Source: an uncultured Campylobacter sp.
GTDB taxonomy: Bacteria > Campylobacterota > Campylobacteria > Campylobacterales > Campylobacteraceae
Direction: 5' to 3'
Length of the DNA stretch: 48,434 nucleotides
Assembly: GCA_900539505.1 (NCBI GenBank)
Contig: UQCL01000010.1
Coordinates: forward strand, 1-48,434
Position 1 is the stretch's first letter; each line of letters starts with the position of its first letter. The notes beneath the pieces were generated by a model. That model ran no database searches. It was not told where the DNA came from and worked only from the letters and a program-made list of their open reading frames with translations. The translations under genes were made by a program, and so were the position numbers. Shown here piece after piece: positions 24,048-32,776 of this stretch.

Positions 24048-24737
24048 ATGTTTGAAATTTTAAAGGGGCTCGATTACACGCCGTTTCTCGTTTCATTAAA
24101 GCTTGCCAGCTTGACGACGCTCGCGTTGTTTATCATCTGCGTGCCGCTTGCGTTTTTTATGGCGAGAAAAAATTTCTGCGGCAAAAGCGTGATCGAATCG
24201 ATCATCTCGCTTCCGCTGGTGCTGCCGCCATCGGTGCTAGGGTTTTACCTGCTCGTTTTTCTATCGCCGTATTCGGTGCTGGGGGAGTTTTTTGACAAAC
24301 ACTTCGGGCTTCGGCTCGTATTTAATTTCAGCGGGCTCGTGATTGCGAGCTGCATCTACTCGCTGCCGTTTATGTTTTCGCCGCTGGTTTCGGGCTTTCG
24401 CTCGCTTCCGCGCTCGCTTTTTTGGGCGTGCGATTCGCTCGGCAAGGGCTATTTTTCCAAGCTTTTTCGCGTCGCGTTGCCCGCGATACGCCACTCCCTG
24501 CTTAGCGCCTTGGTGATCTGCTTTGCGCATACGATGGGCGAGTTCGGCGTCGTGCTGATGATCGGCGGCAGCGTGAGCGAGCAGACCAAGGTCGCTTCCA
24601 TCGCGATCTACGAAGCGACCGAGACGCTCGATTTCGCGCAGGCTCACGCGTATTCGGCGCTGATGTTACTCTTTAGCTTCGCGGTGCTTTTGATCATGCA
24701 TTTTTTGGGCGCAAAGGGCGCAAAAACACAAGCTTAA
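24048..24737 (+). CDS. modB: Molybdate ABC transporter permease ModB
   Basis: 229 aa with about five transmembrane helices, starting at ATG 24048 after GGAGG. The cytoplasmic EAA loop that docks on ModC is present (FRVALPAIRHSLLSALVICFAHTMGEFGVVLMIGG), as is SLPLVLPPSVLGFYLLV, typical of ModB and CysT permeases. The protein is full length. Its place 1 kb after modC, rather than between modA and modC, is unusual for this transporter. Confidence 0.92.
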   Translation: MFEILKGLDYTPFLVSLKLASLTTLALFIICVPLAFFMARKNFCGKSVIESIISLPLVLPPSVLGFYLLVFLSPYSVLGEFFDKHFGLRLVFNFSGLVIASCIYSLPFMFSPLVSGFRSLPRSLFWACDSLGKGYFSKLFRVALPAIRHSLLSALVICFAHTMGEFGVVLMIGGSVSEQTKVASIAIYEATETLDFAQAHAYSALMLLFSFAVLLIMHFLGAKGAKTQA

Positions 24738-24788
24738 ATCGGCTTTAAAACGAAATTTGCTAAAATCCTGCAAAATTTGGAATTTGGC

Positions 24789-27700
24789 ATGAAAAACAAA
24801 AAAGACTTCGTTACCGAAAGATTTAATGCCGCCTTGATTCTAGGCGCTGCGCTACTTACGCTTGTAGTAGTTTGCGAGATTAGCTTTTTGCGCACCAGGA
24901 TCGCTACGCAGCTTGATTTGCGGGCGCGCACGGCGATTACTTTACTTAAAAATACCGACGAGTCGCTTTTTAGCGAGCTTGAAATACTAAAAGAAACTAT
25001 CCTTTCTCTGGACGCAAGGCACGAAGCTGCACAAAGCGAGCTTTACGCGGATTTGATCCGCAACGTCGTAAAATCTTCTCATAAATTTGACGCTATTTTT
25101 TATCTACGCGCCCGCGGCGCGGAGCAGGAGAGCTTAGCACATTTTTCATCGGATGCGCGTATTTCGGATCTTGGCGAGATACGGCTTGCGGATATCGCAA
25201 GCGAGCTAAAAAAGGATGAATGGGTATCGCGCTATATGATGATGGATGGGGCGTGGCGGTATTTTTTAATCAAGCGCGTAAACGCTGATTCATATCTGCT
25301 AGGTTTTGCCAACACCGCTAGGCCGATTGCCAGGCTCTCTTCGCTGGGAGATATTTTGGTCTTTAACGCCGAAGGTAAATTTTTTAACGCTCCTGGCAGC
25401 GTAACCGATATATTAGGGCAGGATTTTGATTTTTCGCGCCTAGGCGAAGTGGTAAGCTTTGAAGACGAATCTGGACTAAGCTTTGCATATCTTGCGAAAT
25501 TTGGGGATAATTTCGTAATGGCTCGCGAACGAGCCGGCTATTTTTTGGGCGCGGACGATTTTATCGTCGTAGCGCTAGCAGCAGCGATTTTAGCTTATTT
25601 AATCCTTCTAATTTCAAATTTTACGTTTTTAAAAAAGCGCGTTTTCATCCCGCTTGCAGCAGTTAAAAACGCTCTGCGCCAAGGGGATTATCACTCCAAA
25701 ATTCGCGATATAGAAGCGCTAAATCCGCTAAGCTCCGTCTTAGAAATTTCTAAATCCATAGACGAGGTTTTGAAGTCTAATCTGCGCCACGGCGATTTTA
25801 GCCTCAGCTTTAAAGATGCGCTAAAATACAGCTCCCTTTCAGTTCTTAGCATCGATAACGTAGCAGGCACGATCGAAAGCGCTAGCAACGGTGCGCGCGA
25901 GCTTTATGGCGATGACGTCGTAGGACGGAATATATTCGCGCTGCAAGCAGGCTCGTTTTACGATCACGCCTATCAAACCCAGCGCGCAAACTATGTCAAA
26001 GAAAACTATGTCGTAACCCGCCAAGAGACCAAAAATGGCGTCAAAGACCTTTATGTTAAAAAATCTTATATCCGCGACGGAAGTAAAATTTCAACCCTTT
26101 TTGTGGTACTGGATGCGTCAAAATATCGCAGATTTTACGATGAAACTAAGCAAAAATATGAGTATTTAAATCACGCGCCTATCGTTACGCTCGTGTTTGA
26201 CTACACTTCGGGCAAGATCGTAGATGCTAGTAAAAATATAAAAGAGCTTTGGGGTTACGAAGCGGCGCAGTTTTTAAGCGGCGAGATAAGGCTATGGGAT
26301 TTGCTGGATGAAAAGGATGCGAATGAGGCTAAAAATGAAATTTTAAACCGCTTAGCCGATATGCCCGCAGAAGAGCTAAGCTTTTCTCAAAGCTATAAAA
26401 TTCGCCACAATGACAATATCCGCTATAGCTACGAAGTGAGCATCTATGTCAAAAAGTCCGCCGCCAGGGCTGCGTTTTATTTTCAAAATATTGATGACGA
26501 TGTTAAGGCGATCCGCGGCTTGCAGGAGGATTTGGACTTTTACCGCACGGTAATCGAGACTAGAAATTTTTGCACCTGCTTAATCGATCTTGATGCGCAG
26601 ACGCTATCGTTTGATAAAAATTACTTTAAAATTTTAAAATATCGCGGCAAAAGGCTAAACACTGCGATGAGCTTTGGGGAGTTTAGTTATGAAATTTACT
26701 TCGCGGATTTAGAAAATTTCAATAAAATGATCCGCGAATGCACCGCCGGGCTTAGGAGCGATTTTAGCTGCGAATTCCGTCTGCGAAACGCCGCTAATGC
26801 CTATACTTGGATCAGTATGCAAGGCTACGTCACCGAAAAGCACGGCTCTCGCTCTCGCCTTGTAAAAACTACGCTCGAAGATATTAGCTCGCGCAAGCAG
26901 ACGGAGCTGGAGTTAAATTTAAACGCCAACGTCTTTTCGCGCTCGCTAGAGGCGATCTTAATCACAGATGAGAACGGTCGCGTGCTGCGCGCTAATAACG
27001 CTTTTTACGAAATTACCGGCTATAGCGAAAGCCAAACTATCGGCAAAATTCCAAATTTCTTTGCTCCTACGGAGGGCGGGGCAGACGTGATGGAGAGGAT
27101 TAGAAAAAATCTCGTCGGCAAACAGACCTCCTATAAAGATGAAATTTACGGACTAAAAAGAGGTGGTGGCACCTTTCCTGCGTTATTTACGGCAATTGCG
27201 ATAAAGGATGATTTTTCGCTTACTTCAAATTTCATTCTGATGTTTACCGAAATTTCGCAGATCAAGCAAAAAGAGAGCGAACTAGCCAAGATCGCCCATC
27301 ACGATGCGCTTACTGGGCTTCCGAACAGAGTGTATTTTATGAAGGCTGCGCAGAGATTTACCGCAAACTCGGGCGAAAATTCTAAGCTTATGGCAGTGCT
27401 TTTCATCGATTTTGACGGCTTTAAGGCGATCAACGACACCTACGGGCACGAGGTCGGCGATATGTTTTTGCAGGCTATCTCAAAGGCGATGAGTGGGCTA
27501 CTGCGTAAAGGCGATATCTTGGCGCGCTTAGGCGGCGATGAGTTCGGCGCCATCATCGGCGATCTGCAAAGCAAGGATGCCGCGCATGTGCTATTAGATC
27601 GTCTGCTTGGAATTTCAAAGATGAAATTTAATCTTAAAGGCAACGAAATTAGTGCAAGCATCAGCGTTGGCGCAGCGTTTTACGACGGCAGCGAAAAGAT

Positions 27701-28856
27701 CGATTTTTCAGGACTTTTATCGCGCGCGGATAGGGCGATGTATCGCGCCAAAACGAGCGGTAAAAACCGCTACTGCATCTTTGAGCGCGCCGAAGCAGAT
27801 GAATCTAGCGAGGAAGGGATTGCTGCGGCGATCGAAGAGGGGGAGTTTTTTGTGCTCTATCAGCCGATCATTAGCGGCGCGCAGATTTACGGATATGAGC
27901 TGCTTTTGCGCTGGGATCGCGGAAAGCGCGGAATTCTTGCCCCGCAGGATTTTGCGCAGATATTAAGCGAGCCGCGATTTGAGTTGCCGATCTCAAAATT
28001 TGCGTTTTCAAAGATGATGGAATTTAACGCTCAAACAGGCGCAAACTGCTCTATAAACGTGAGTCTAGCCGTGCTTACAAACGACGAATTTTACGATTTT
28101 GTAGCTCACAGCTTACGAGACAGAGCTAATGCAAAAGGCGAGTTGATGTTTGAGATCACCGATTTTAGCGAGCAAAATTTTAAGGAATTCGCCCCTGCGC
28201 GCGGGCGTTATGCAGATCTTGGGGTTAAATTTGCTCTTAATAGTGCAAATAAAAGCAATATTTCATTCTTGAATGCCCAGCCTTTCGATATCGTTAAAAT
28301 CGACCGCGAGCTCTGCCTTGACATAGGCAAGAAAAAAAATGCTATCCGAACGATGGTGGAGATCACGGGCAAGCTAAAGCGGGAGTTTGGATTCGCAGTA
28401 GGTGCTCAAGGCGTCGAAAATGCGCTATCTCTGCGGCTTTTAAATAATTTGAAATTTAACTATCTGCAGGGAAATTTTATCGCAAAAGCGCTTGATCGCA
28501 GAGAGATAGACGCTTTCATTGCGCGCTTTAAAGATACGCCCAAGCTCGCAGCCATCGACAAAGATGAGTTTATCAGCTTTTTAAACGCGCTTGATTATAA
28601 GGATTTGGCGCTAAACTTCATCGCGCGCGGTCAAACGGGCGAGCTTAGCCCCGGAGAGTTTGAAAGCTTCAGGGCGAAATTCGGCGAAATTTTAAATAAA
28701 ACTCAAAGCGCAGGCAGCGAGAAATTTGCGCTAACTACAGAAATACGTAAGCAAATTTTAGATATTCTTTCGCTTGATTACCGCGTTTTGGCAAGCTTCA
28801 TTCAGAGCTTTAAAACGCGGCTGAATCAGTTCATAAGCGATTTGGAGGCAGCATGA
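24789..28856 (+). CDS. Membrane PAS-GGDEF-EAL signalling protein; EAL probably inactive
   Basis: 1,355 aa. A transmembrane helix (about residues 12-32), a periplasmic sensor of about 220 residues, and a second helix (about 260-280) are followed by several PAS-like domains (about 340-830). The GGDEF domain has an intact active site GGDEF (915-919) and an intact inhibitory RXXD site, RKGD (906-909). The EAL domain keeps ELLLRW (from 1037) and KID, but the metal-binding DDFG is NSAN (1151-1154) and AEGVE is AQGVE, so hydrolysis of cyclic di-GMP is unlikely. I infer a diguanylate cyclase with a sensory or regulatory EAL. Start ATG at 24789; TAAAAT at 24760 may be the promoter. Its stop overlaps the HisZ-like start. 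Confidence 0.88.
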   Translation: MKNKKDFVTERFNAALILGAALLTLVVVCEISFLRTRIATQLDLRARTAITLLKNTDESLFSELEILKETILSLDARHEAAQSELYADLIRNVVKSSHKFDAIFYLRARGAEQESLAHFSSDARISDLGEIRLADIASELKKDEWVSRYMMMDGAWRYFLIKRVNADSYLLGFANTARPIARLSSLGDILVFNAEGKFFNAPGSVTDILGQDFDFSRLGEVVSFEDESGLSFAYLAKFGDNFVMARERAGYFLGADDFIVVALAAAILAYLILLISNFTFLKKRVFIPLAAVKNALRQGDYHSKIRDIEALNPLSSVLEISKSIDEVLKSNLRHGDFSLSFKDALKYSSLSVLSIDNVAGTIESASNGARELYGDDVVGRNIFALQAGSFYDHAYQTQRANYVKENYVVTRQETKNGVKDLYVKKSYIRDGSKISTLFVVLDASKYRRFYDETKQKYEYLNHAPIVTLVFDYTSGKIVDASKNIKELWGYEAAQFLSGEIRLWDLLDEKDANEAKNEILNRLADMPAEELSFSQSYKIRHNDNIRYSYEVSIYVKKSAARAAFYFQNIDDDVKAIRGLQEDLDFYRTVIETRNFCTCLIDLDAQTLSFDKNYFKILKYRGKRLNTAMSFGEFSYEIYFADLENFNKMIRECTAGLRSDFSCEFRLRNAANAYTWISMQGYVTEKHGSRSRLVKTTLEDISSRKQTELELNLNANVFSRSLEAILITDENGRVLRANNAFYEITGYSESQTIGKIPNFFAPTEGGADVMERIRKNLVGKQTSYKDEIYGLKRGGGTFPALFTAIAIKDDFSLTSNFILMFTEISQIKQKESELAKIAHHDALTGLPNRVYFMKAAQRFTANSGENSKLMAVLFIDFDGFKAINDTYGHEVGDMFLQAISKAMSGLLRKGDILARLGGDEFGAIIGDLQSKDAAHVLLDRLLGISKMKFNLKGNEISASISVGAAFYDGSEKIDFSGLLSRADRAMYRAKTSGKNRYCIFERAEADESSEEGIAAAIEEGEFFVLYQPIISGAQIYGYELLLRWDRGKRGILAPQDFAQILSEPRFELPISKFAFSKMMEFNAQTGANCSINVSLAVLTNDEFYDFVAHSLRDRANAKGELMFEITDFSEQNFKEFAPARGRYADLGVKFALNSANKSNISFLNAQPFDIVKIDRELCLDIGKKKNAIRTMVEITGKLKREFGFAVGAQGVENALSLRLLNNLKFNYLQGNFIAKALDRREIDAFIARFKDTPKLAAIDKDEFISFLNALDYKDLALNFIARGQTGELSPGEFESFRAKFGEILNKTQSAGSEKFALTTEIRKQILDILSLDYRVLASFIQSFKTRLNQFISDLEAA

Positions 28857-29716
28857 TAGATAGCGTTAGCGCCGATTTTGATCACGAGATACCCAACGGC
28901 TCGAGGCTTTATTTCGGAAAGAGCGCGCAGCTCAAGCGCGAGCTGGAAAATAAAGCGAGCGAAATCCTCGTTAAAAACGGCTTTAGCGAAATTTTAACGC
29001 CATATTTTTCATATCATCAGCACCTAAGCGTCGCGCCGCAAAAGCTTCTTAAGCTCTCCGATCCCACGAACCACGAGCTCGCGCTTCGCGCAGACAGTAC
29101 CGTGGACGTCGTGCGTATCGTGCGCAAACGGCTGAAAGACGATAAGCTAAGGAGGCTATTTTATGTGCAGCCTACTTTCAAATACCCAAGCGACGAATTT
29201 TATCAGATCGGCGCGGAGCTGATCGGAGAGAAGAATTTGCCTCTTGCGATTAAAATCGCGCAGGAATTTTTTAAAGAATTTGATCTTATGCCCGCGCTTC
29301 AGCTAAGCAATATCGAAATTCCGAAAAAAATTTGCGAAATTTTAAACCTGCCGCTTGAAATTTTTGAAAAGGGTAAGATTGAGACGCTGCTTGATCAAAA
29401 TTTGCCTTGGCTGGACGCTACGGCTCGCGCCACGTCGTTAAAGGATGTGCAGGATCTGCGCGCGCAGGTGCCTGAAGAGCTAAAGCCGTGTTTGGATGAA
29501 ATTTTAAATTTAGGCGTAGATTACGACAATATACGTGTTTCGCTGCTGTATTACTCTAAAATGCGTTATTACGACGCGCTATTTTTTAGATTTTTAGACG
29601 CGGGCGCAGTGTATTGCAACGGCGGAAATTACGAGATTGACGGGCTAAAATCCAGCGGCTTTGCGCTGCTAGTGGATGCTTTGATAGAAAAAATTATGCA
29701 AAAGGATGAGAAATGA
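28853..29716 (+). CDS. HisZ-like class II aaRS paralogue (ATP-PRT regulatory subunit family)
   Basis: 287 aa related to the catalytic core of histidyl-tRNA synthetase. FYVQPTFKYP...EFYQIGAELIGE corresponds to class II motif 2; motif 3 with its ATP-binding Arg is not evident, and there is no anticodon-binding domain. Such proteins are called HisZ where they regulate a short HisG. I recall that C. jejuni has a long, self-regulated HisG, so a HisZ role here is doubtful. It overlaps the upstream GGDEF gene and downstream purA by 4 bp each (ATGA), indicating coupled translation. Confidence 0.75.
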   Translation: MIDSVSADFDHEIPNGSRLYFGKSAQLKRELENKASEILVKNGFSEILTPYFSYHQHLSVAPQKLLKLSDPTNHELALRADSTVDVVRIVRKRLKDDKLRRLFYVQPTFKYPSDEFYQIGAELIGEKNLPLAIKIAQEFFKEFDLMPALQLSNIEIPKKICEILNLPLEIFEKGKIETLLDQNLPWLDATARATSLKDVQDLRAQVPEELKPCLDEILNLGVDYDNIRVSLLYYSKMRYYDALFFRFLDAGAVYCNGGNYEIDGLKSSGFALLVDALIEKIMQKDEK

Positions 29717-30963
29717 GTAAAGCCAACGTAGTCATCGGCGCCCAGTGGGGCGATGAGGGCAAGGGAAAGATCGTAGATATGATAAGCGCGAATTACGATT
29801 TCGTATGTCGCAGCAGCGGCGGGCACAACGCAGGCCACACCATCGTCATAAATGGCGAGAAATTTGCGCTGCATCTGGTGCCTAGCGGCGTGCTTCATAA
29901 AAATATCATCAACATCATCGGAAACGGCGTCGTCATCAACCCCGACGTGCTGATTACCGAGATGGCGCAGTTTGAAAATTTAAAGGGCAGATTTTTCATA
30001 AGCGAGAAGGCGTTTTTAAATTTACAGTACCACTCGCTGATCGATCAGACGCGCGAAAAGAGCAAGGGCGAGCTTGCGATCGGCACCACCGGTAAGGGCA
30101 TAGGGCCTGCGTATGCCGATAAGATCGCGCGCACGGGACACCGCGTAGCGGAGCTTTTGGAGCCCGAAAGGCTCGCCGAGGCGTTATCGCGCGATTTTGC
30201 TTCGCATGAGAGCGTTTTTGAAAAAGCGGGGGTTAAAATTCCTAGCAAGCTTGAAATTTATGACGAGCTAAAGCGCTATAAAAGCGCGCTTGAGCCATAT
30301 ATCGCCGATACGACGCATATGCTGTGGAAGGCGCTTGATTACGACAAGCGCGTGCTCGTAGAGGGGGCACAAGGAAGCTTGCTTGATATCGATCACGGCA
30401 CCTATCCTTACGTCACGAGCTCGACGACTATCGCGGGCGGGGCTTGCAGCGGGCTCGGGCTCGCGCCGAAAGATATCGGCACGGTGATGGGAATTTTAAA
30501 AGCCTACACCACCCGCGTGGGCAACGGCGCGTTTCCTACCGAGGATAAAGGCTCGCAAGGCGAGGCGATGCGCGAGATCGGCAAAGAGTACGGCACCACG
30601 ACGGGTAGGGCGCGCCGCTGCGGTTGGTTCGACGGAGTGGCTACGAAATACGCCGTGCGCCTTAGCGGCATCGACAAGCTCGCGCTTATGAAGCTTGACG
30701 TTCTGGACGGCTTTGAGAGCATTAAAATTTGCCGCGCATATCGCTACAAGGGGGAGGAGATCGATTATTTCCCGATCGATTTGGAAGCTGCCGAGCCGGT
30801 TTATGAGCAGATGCCTGGCTGGGACAGCGTCAAAGGAATTTCAAAATTTGAGGATCTGCCGCAAAACGCGCAAAATTATATCCGCAAAATAGAGGAGCTA
30901 AGCGGCGCGAAGGTGGGCTTTATCTCCACCAGTCCCGAAAGAAGCGACACGATAATTTTATAA
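29713..30963 (+). CDS. purA: Adenylosuccinate synthetase
   Basis: Makes adenylosuccinate from IMP, aspartate and GTP on the route to AMP. 416 aa, with GAQWGDEGKGKIVD at the N-terminus (catalytic Asp and His GHNAGHT), GTTGKGIGPAYADK, VEGAQGSLLDIDHGTYPYVTSS and TTTGRARRCGW. All standard landmarks are present and the length is normal. The ATG overlaps the previous stop by 4 bp. A strong hairpin follows 5 bp after its stop. Confidence 0.97.
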   Translation: MSKANVVIGAQWGDEGKGKIVDMISANYDFVCRSSGGHNAGHTIVINGEKFALHLVPSGVLHKNIINIIGNGVVINPDVLITEMAQFENLKGRFFISEKAFLNLQYHSLIDQTREKSKGELAIGTTGKGIGPAYADKIARTGHRVAELLEPERLAEALSRDFASHESVFEKAGVKIPSKLEIYDELKRYKSALEPYIADTTHMLWKALDYDKRVLVEGAQGSLLDIDHGTYPYVTSSTTIAGGACSGLGLAPKDIGTVMGILKAYTTRVGNGAFPTEDKGSQGEAMREIGKEYGTTTGRARRCGWFDGVATKYAVRLSGIDKLALMKLDVLDGFESIKICRAYRYKGEEIDYFPIDLEAAEPVYEQMPGWDSVKGISKFEDLPQNAQNYIRKIEELSGAKVGFISTSPERSDTIIL

Positions 30964-30968
30964 AATGG

Positions 30969-30999
30969 GGCGGAATTTTAAGAATTTTAAAATTCCGCC
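30969..30999 (+). terminator. Hairpin after purA
   Basis: Perfect 13-bp stem GGCGGAATTTTAA / TTAAAATTCCGCC with a 5-nt loop GAATT, starting 5 bp after the purA stop. It could end or weaken transcription before the DUF507 gene. It closely resembles the hairpin at 45326-45357. Confidence 0.6.
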
Positions 31000-31054
31000 G
31001 TTTGCAAACGCGGGCGGCGCGACCGCTCATAGAACTGAATTTAAAGGAACGATC

Positions 31055-31606
31055 ATGCGAATACGACTACCACACGTGCCATATATCGCGCATAAAATAG
31101 CGCTGGATCTGCTAAACTCGGGCTGCGTTACGCTGAGTGCGGGTATAGAGCCCGTCGCGAAGGAAGCCGACGAGATCATAAGGACCGATCTGCAGAAAGA
31201 AAGAGCGATAGACGAGCGCGCAAACGAGCTGATAGATGAGCGCATAAGCGAGCTTGATGAGATGAGCGTGAATAAAAAAGATATGTTTTGGCTCATCAAA
31301 CGCCATATCGCAAACGACGAGAATTTCGAGCTAAATTTCGAGGATCGCTATGGCACCATATCGCATAAAATTTTAGAAACCGTTTGGAAGAAAAATTTGA
31401 TCGACTACAAAGTCTCCGAAAACAGGCTAAAGACGATAATTTATAACGCGATAGAGGAGTATTTGAAAAGCTACCAAAAGATCGAGGACGAGGTCTATGA
31501 AAAGATCGAGGGCTACAAGCAAAAATTGATCCCAGGCACCGAAGAATACGAGCTGGTGTTTGAAAAGCTCTACGAAGAGGAGCTAAGAAAACGAGGCATG
31601 CTGTAA
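31055..31606 (+). CDS. DUF507 family protein
   Basis: 183 aa, strongly helical and charged. N-terminus MRIRLPHVPYIAHKIALDLL, then ERAIDERANELIDERISELDEM and MFWLIKRHIAND typical of the DUF507 family, whose function is unknown. I chose ATG 31055 after AAAGGAACG; the upstream extension to 30965 would run through the hairpin and is not family-like. It overlaps carA by one base. The purA / DUF507 / carA order is the one I recall in C. jejuni. Confidence 0.85.
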   Translation: MRIRLPHVPYIAHKIALDLLNSGCVTLSAGIEPVAKEADEIIRTDLQKERAIDERANELIDERISELDEMSVNKKDMFWLIKRHIANDENFELNFEDRYGTISHKILETVWKKNLIDYKVSENRLKTIIYNAIEEYLKSYQKIEDEVYEKIEGYKQKLIPGTEEYELVFEKLYEEELRKRGML

Positions 31607-32724
31607 TGAACGCGTATATCTATATAGAAAACGGCATCTACCTGCAAGCCAAGGCGTTCGGCAAGGGCGGCAGCGCATTCGGCGAGCTCGTGTTTAACAC
31701 CTCCGCCACAGGCTACGAGGAGATCATCTCCGATCCCAGCTACGCGGGGCAGTTTATTATTTTCACTATGCCTGAAATCGGCATCGTAGGGATCAACGAA
31801 AACGACAAGGAAAGCTCTAAAATCCACGCCAGCGGAATTTTCGTAAGAAATTTTAACAACGAGCCTTCAAATTTTCGCTCGCAGATGAGCTTGGAGGATT
31901 ATTTTCTGCAAAACGGAAAATTCGGCGTTTACGATATCGACACTAGATTTTTAACCAAGATGCTGCGCGATCAGGGCAGTTTACGCGCCTTCGTCTCTAC
32001 CGAGATCAGCGATAAGGCGGCTCTTAAAAAGGCGCTCAGCGAATCTGCGCGCATCGAGGAGATCAACTACGTAAGCATCGTAAGCACGAAGGCGCCGTAT
32101 AAGCACACATCGGGTCGCTGGAATGCAGAGCGCGGAAGCTACGTTCAGCCCGCAAGCTGCGGCAAAAAGATAGCCGTGATCGATTACGGCGTCAAGCGAA
32201 ATATCCTAAACGAGCTTTGTGATCTGGGGCTCGGCGTCGAGGTTTTCCCGCACGACGTTAAAGCGGAGAGCCTGATCGCTAAATTTAAAGAGGGGCAGAT
32301 CGACGGCGTGTTTTTATCAAACGGCCCGGGCGAGCCTCGCATGCTTAAAGAGGAGATCGCGCAGATCAAAAAGATGGTCGAAGCGCGCGTGCCGATTTTT
32401 GGAATTTGCCTAGGTCATCAGCTGCTAAGCAACGCGATGGGATATGAGACCTACAAGCTGAAATTCGGCCAGCACGGCGCAAACCACCCCGTGCAAAACC
32501 TGCGCACTAAATCGATCGAGATCACTGCGCAAAACCACAACTACAACGTCCCCGAAACGATCGCGCAGATCTGCGAGATCACGCACCGCAATCTTTTCGA
32601 CGGCACGATCGAGGGAGTGCGCTACAAGGAGTACCCCGTATTTTCGGTGCAGCACCATCCGGAAGCCAGCGCGGGGCCTACGGAGAGCAAATATATCTTT
32701 AAAGAATTTCTTGAAATTTTATAA
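31606..32724 (+). CDS. carA: Carbamoyl-phosphate synthase small subunit
   Basis: Glutamine amidotransferase subunit supplying ammonia to CarB for arginine and pyrimidine synthesis. 372 aa. The N-terminal domain has SATGYEEIISDPSYAGQ; the class I amidotransferase domain has the nucleophile Cys in GICLGHQLL, and the His/Glu in VQHHPEASAGP. Both are intact. carB is not in the window. The ATG shares a base with the DUF507 stop. A strong hairpin follows the stop. Confidence 0.96.
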   Translation: MNAYIYIENGIYLQAKAFGKGGSAFGELVFNTSATGYEEIISDPSYAGQFIIFTMPEIGIVGINENDKESSKIHASGIFVRNFNNEPSNFRSQMSLEDYFLQNGKFGVYDIDTRFLTKMLRDQGSLRAFVSTEISDKAALKKALSESARIEEINYVSIVSTKAPYKHTSGRWNAERGSYVQPASCGKKIAVIDYGVKRNILNELCDLGLGVEVFPHDVKAESLIAKFKEGQIDGVFLSNGPGEPRMLKEEIAQIKKMVEARVPIFGICLGHQLLSNAMGYETYKLKFGQHGANHPVQNLRTKSIEITAQNHNYNVPETIAQICEITHRNLFDGTIEGVRYKEYPVFSVQHHPEASAGPTESKYIFKEFLEIL

Positions 32725-32746
32725 TTTTTGAAATTTTGCCTGCACT

Positions 32747-32776
32747 AAATTTTACCGCGACTGCGCGGTAAAATTT
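32747..32776 (+). terminator. Hairpin after carA, probable terminator
   Basis: Perfect 13-bp stem AAATTTTACCGCG / CGCGGTAAAATTT with loop ACTG, 22 bp after the carA stop and ending in a short U run. The outer half of the stem is an AAATTT word. Confidence 0.6.
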
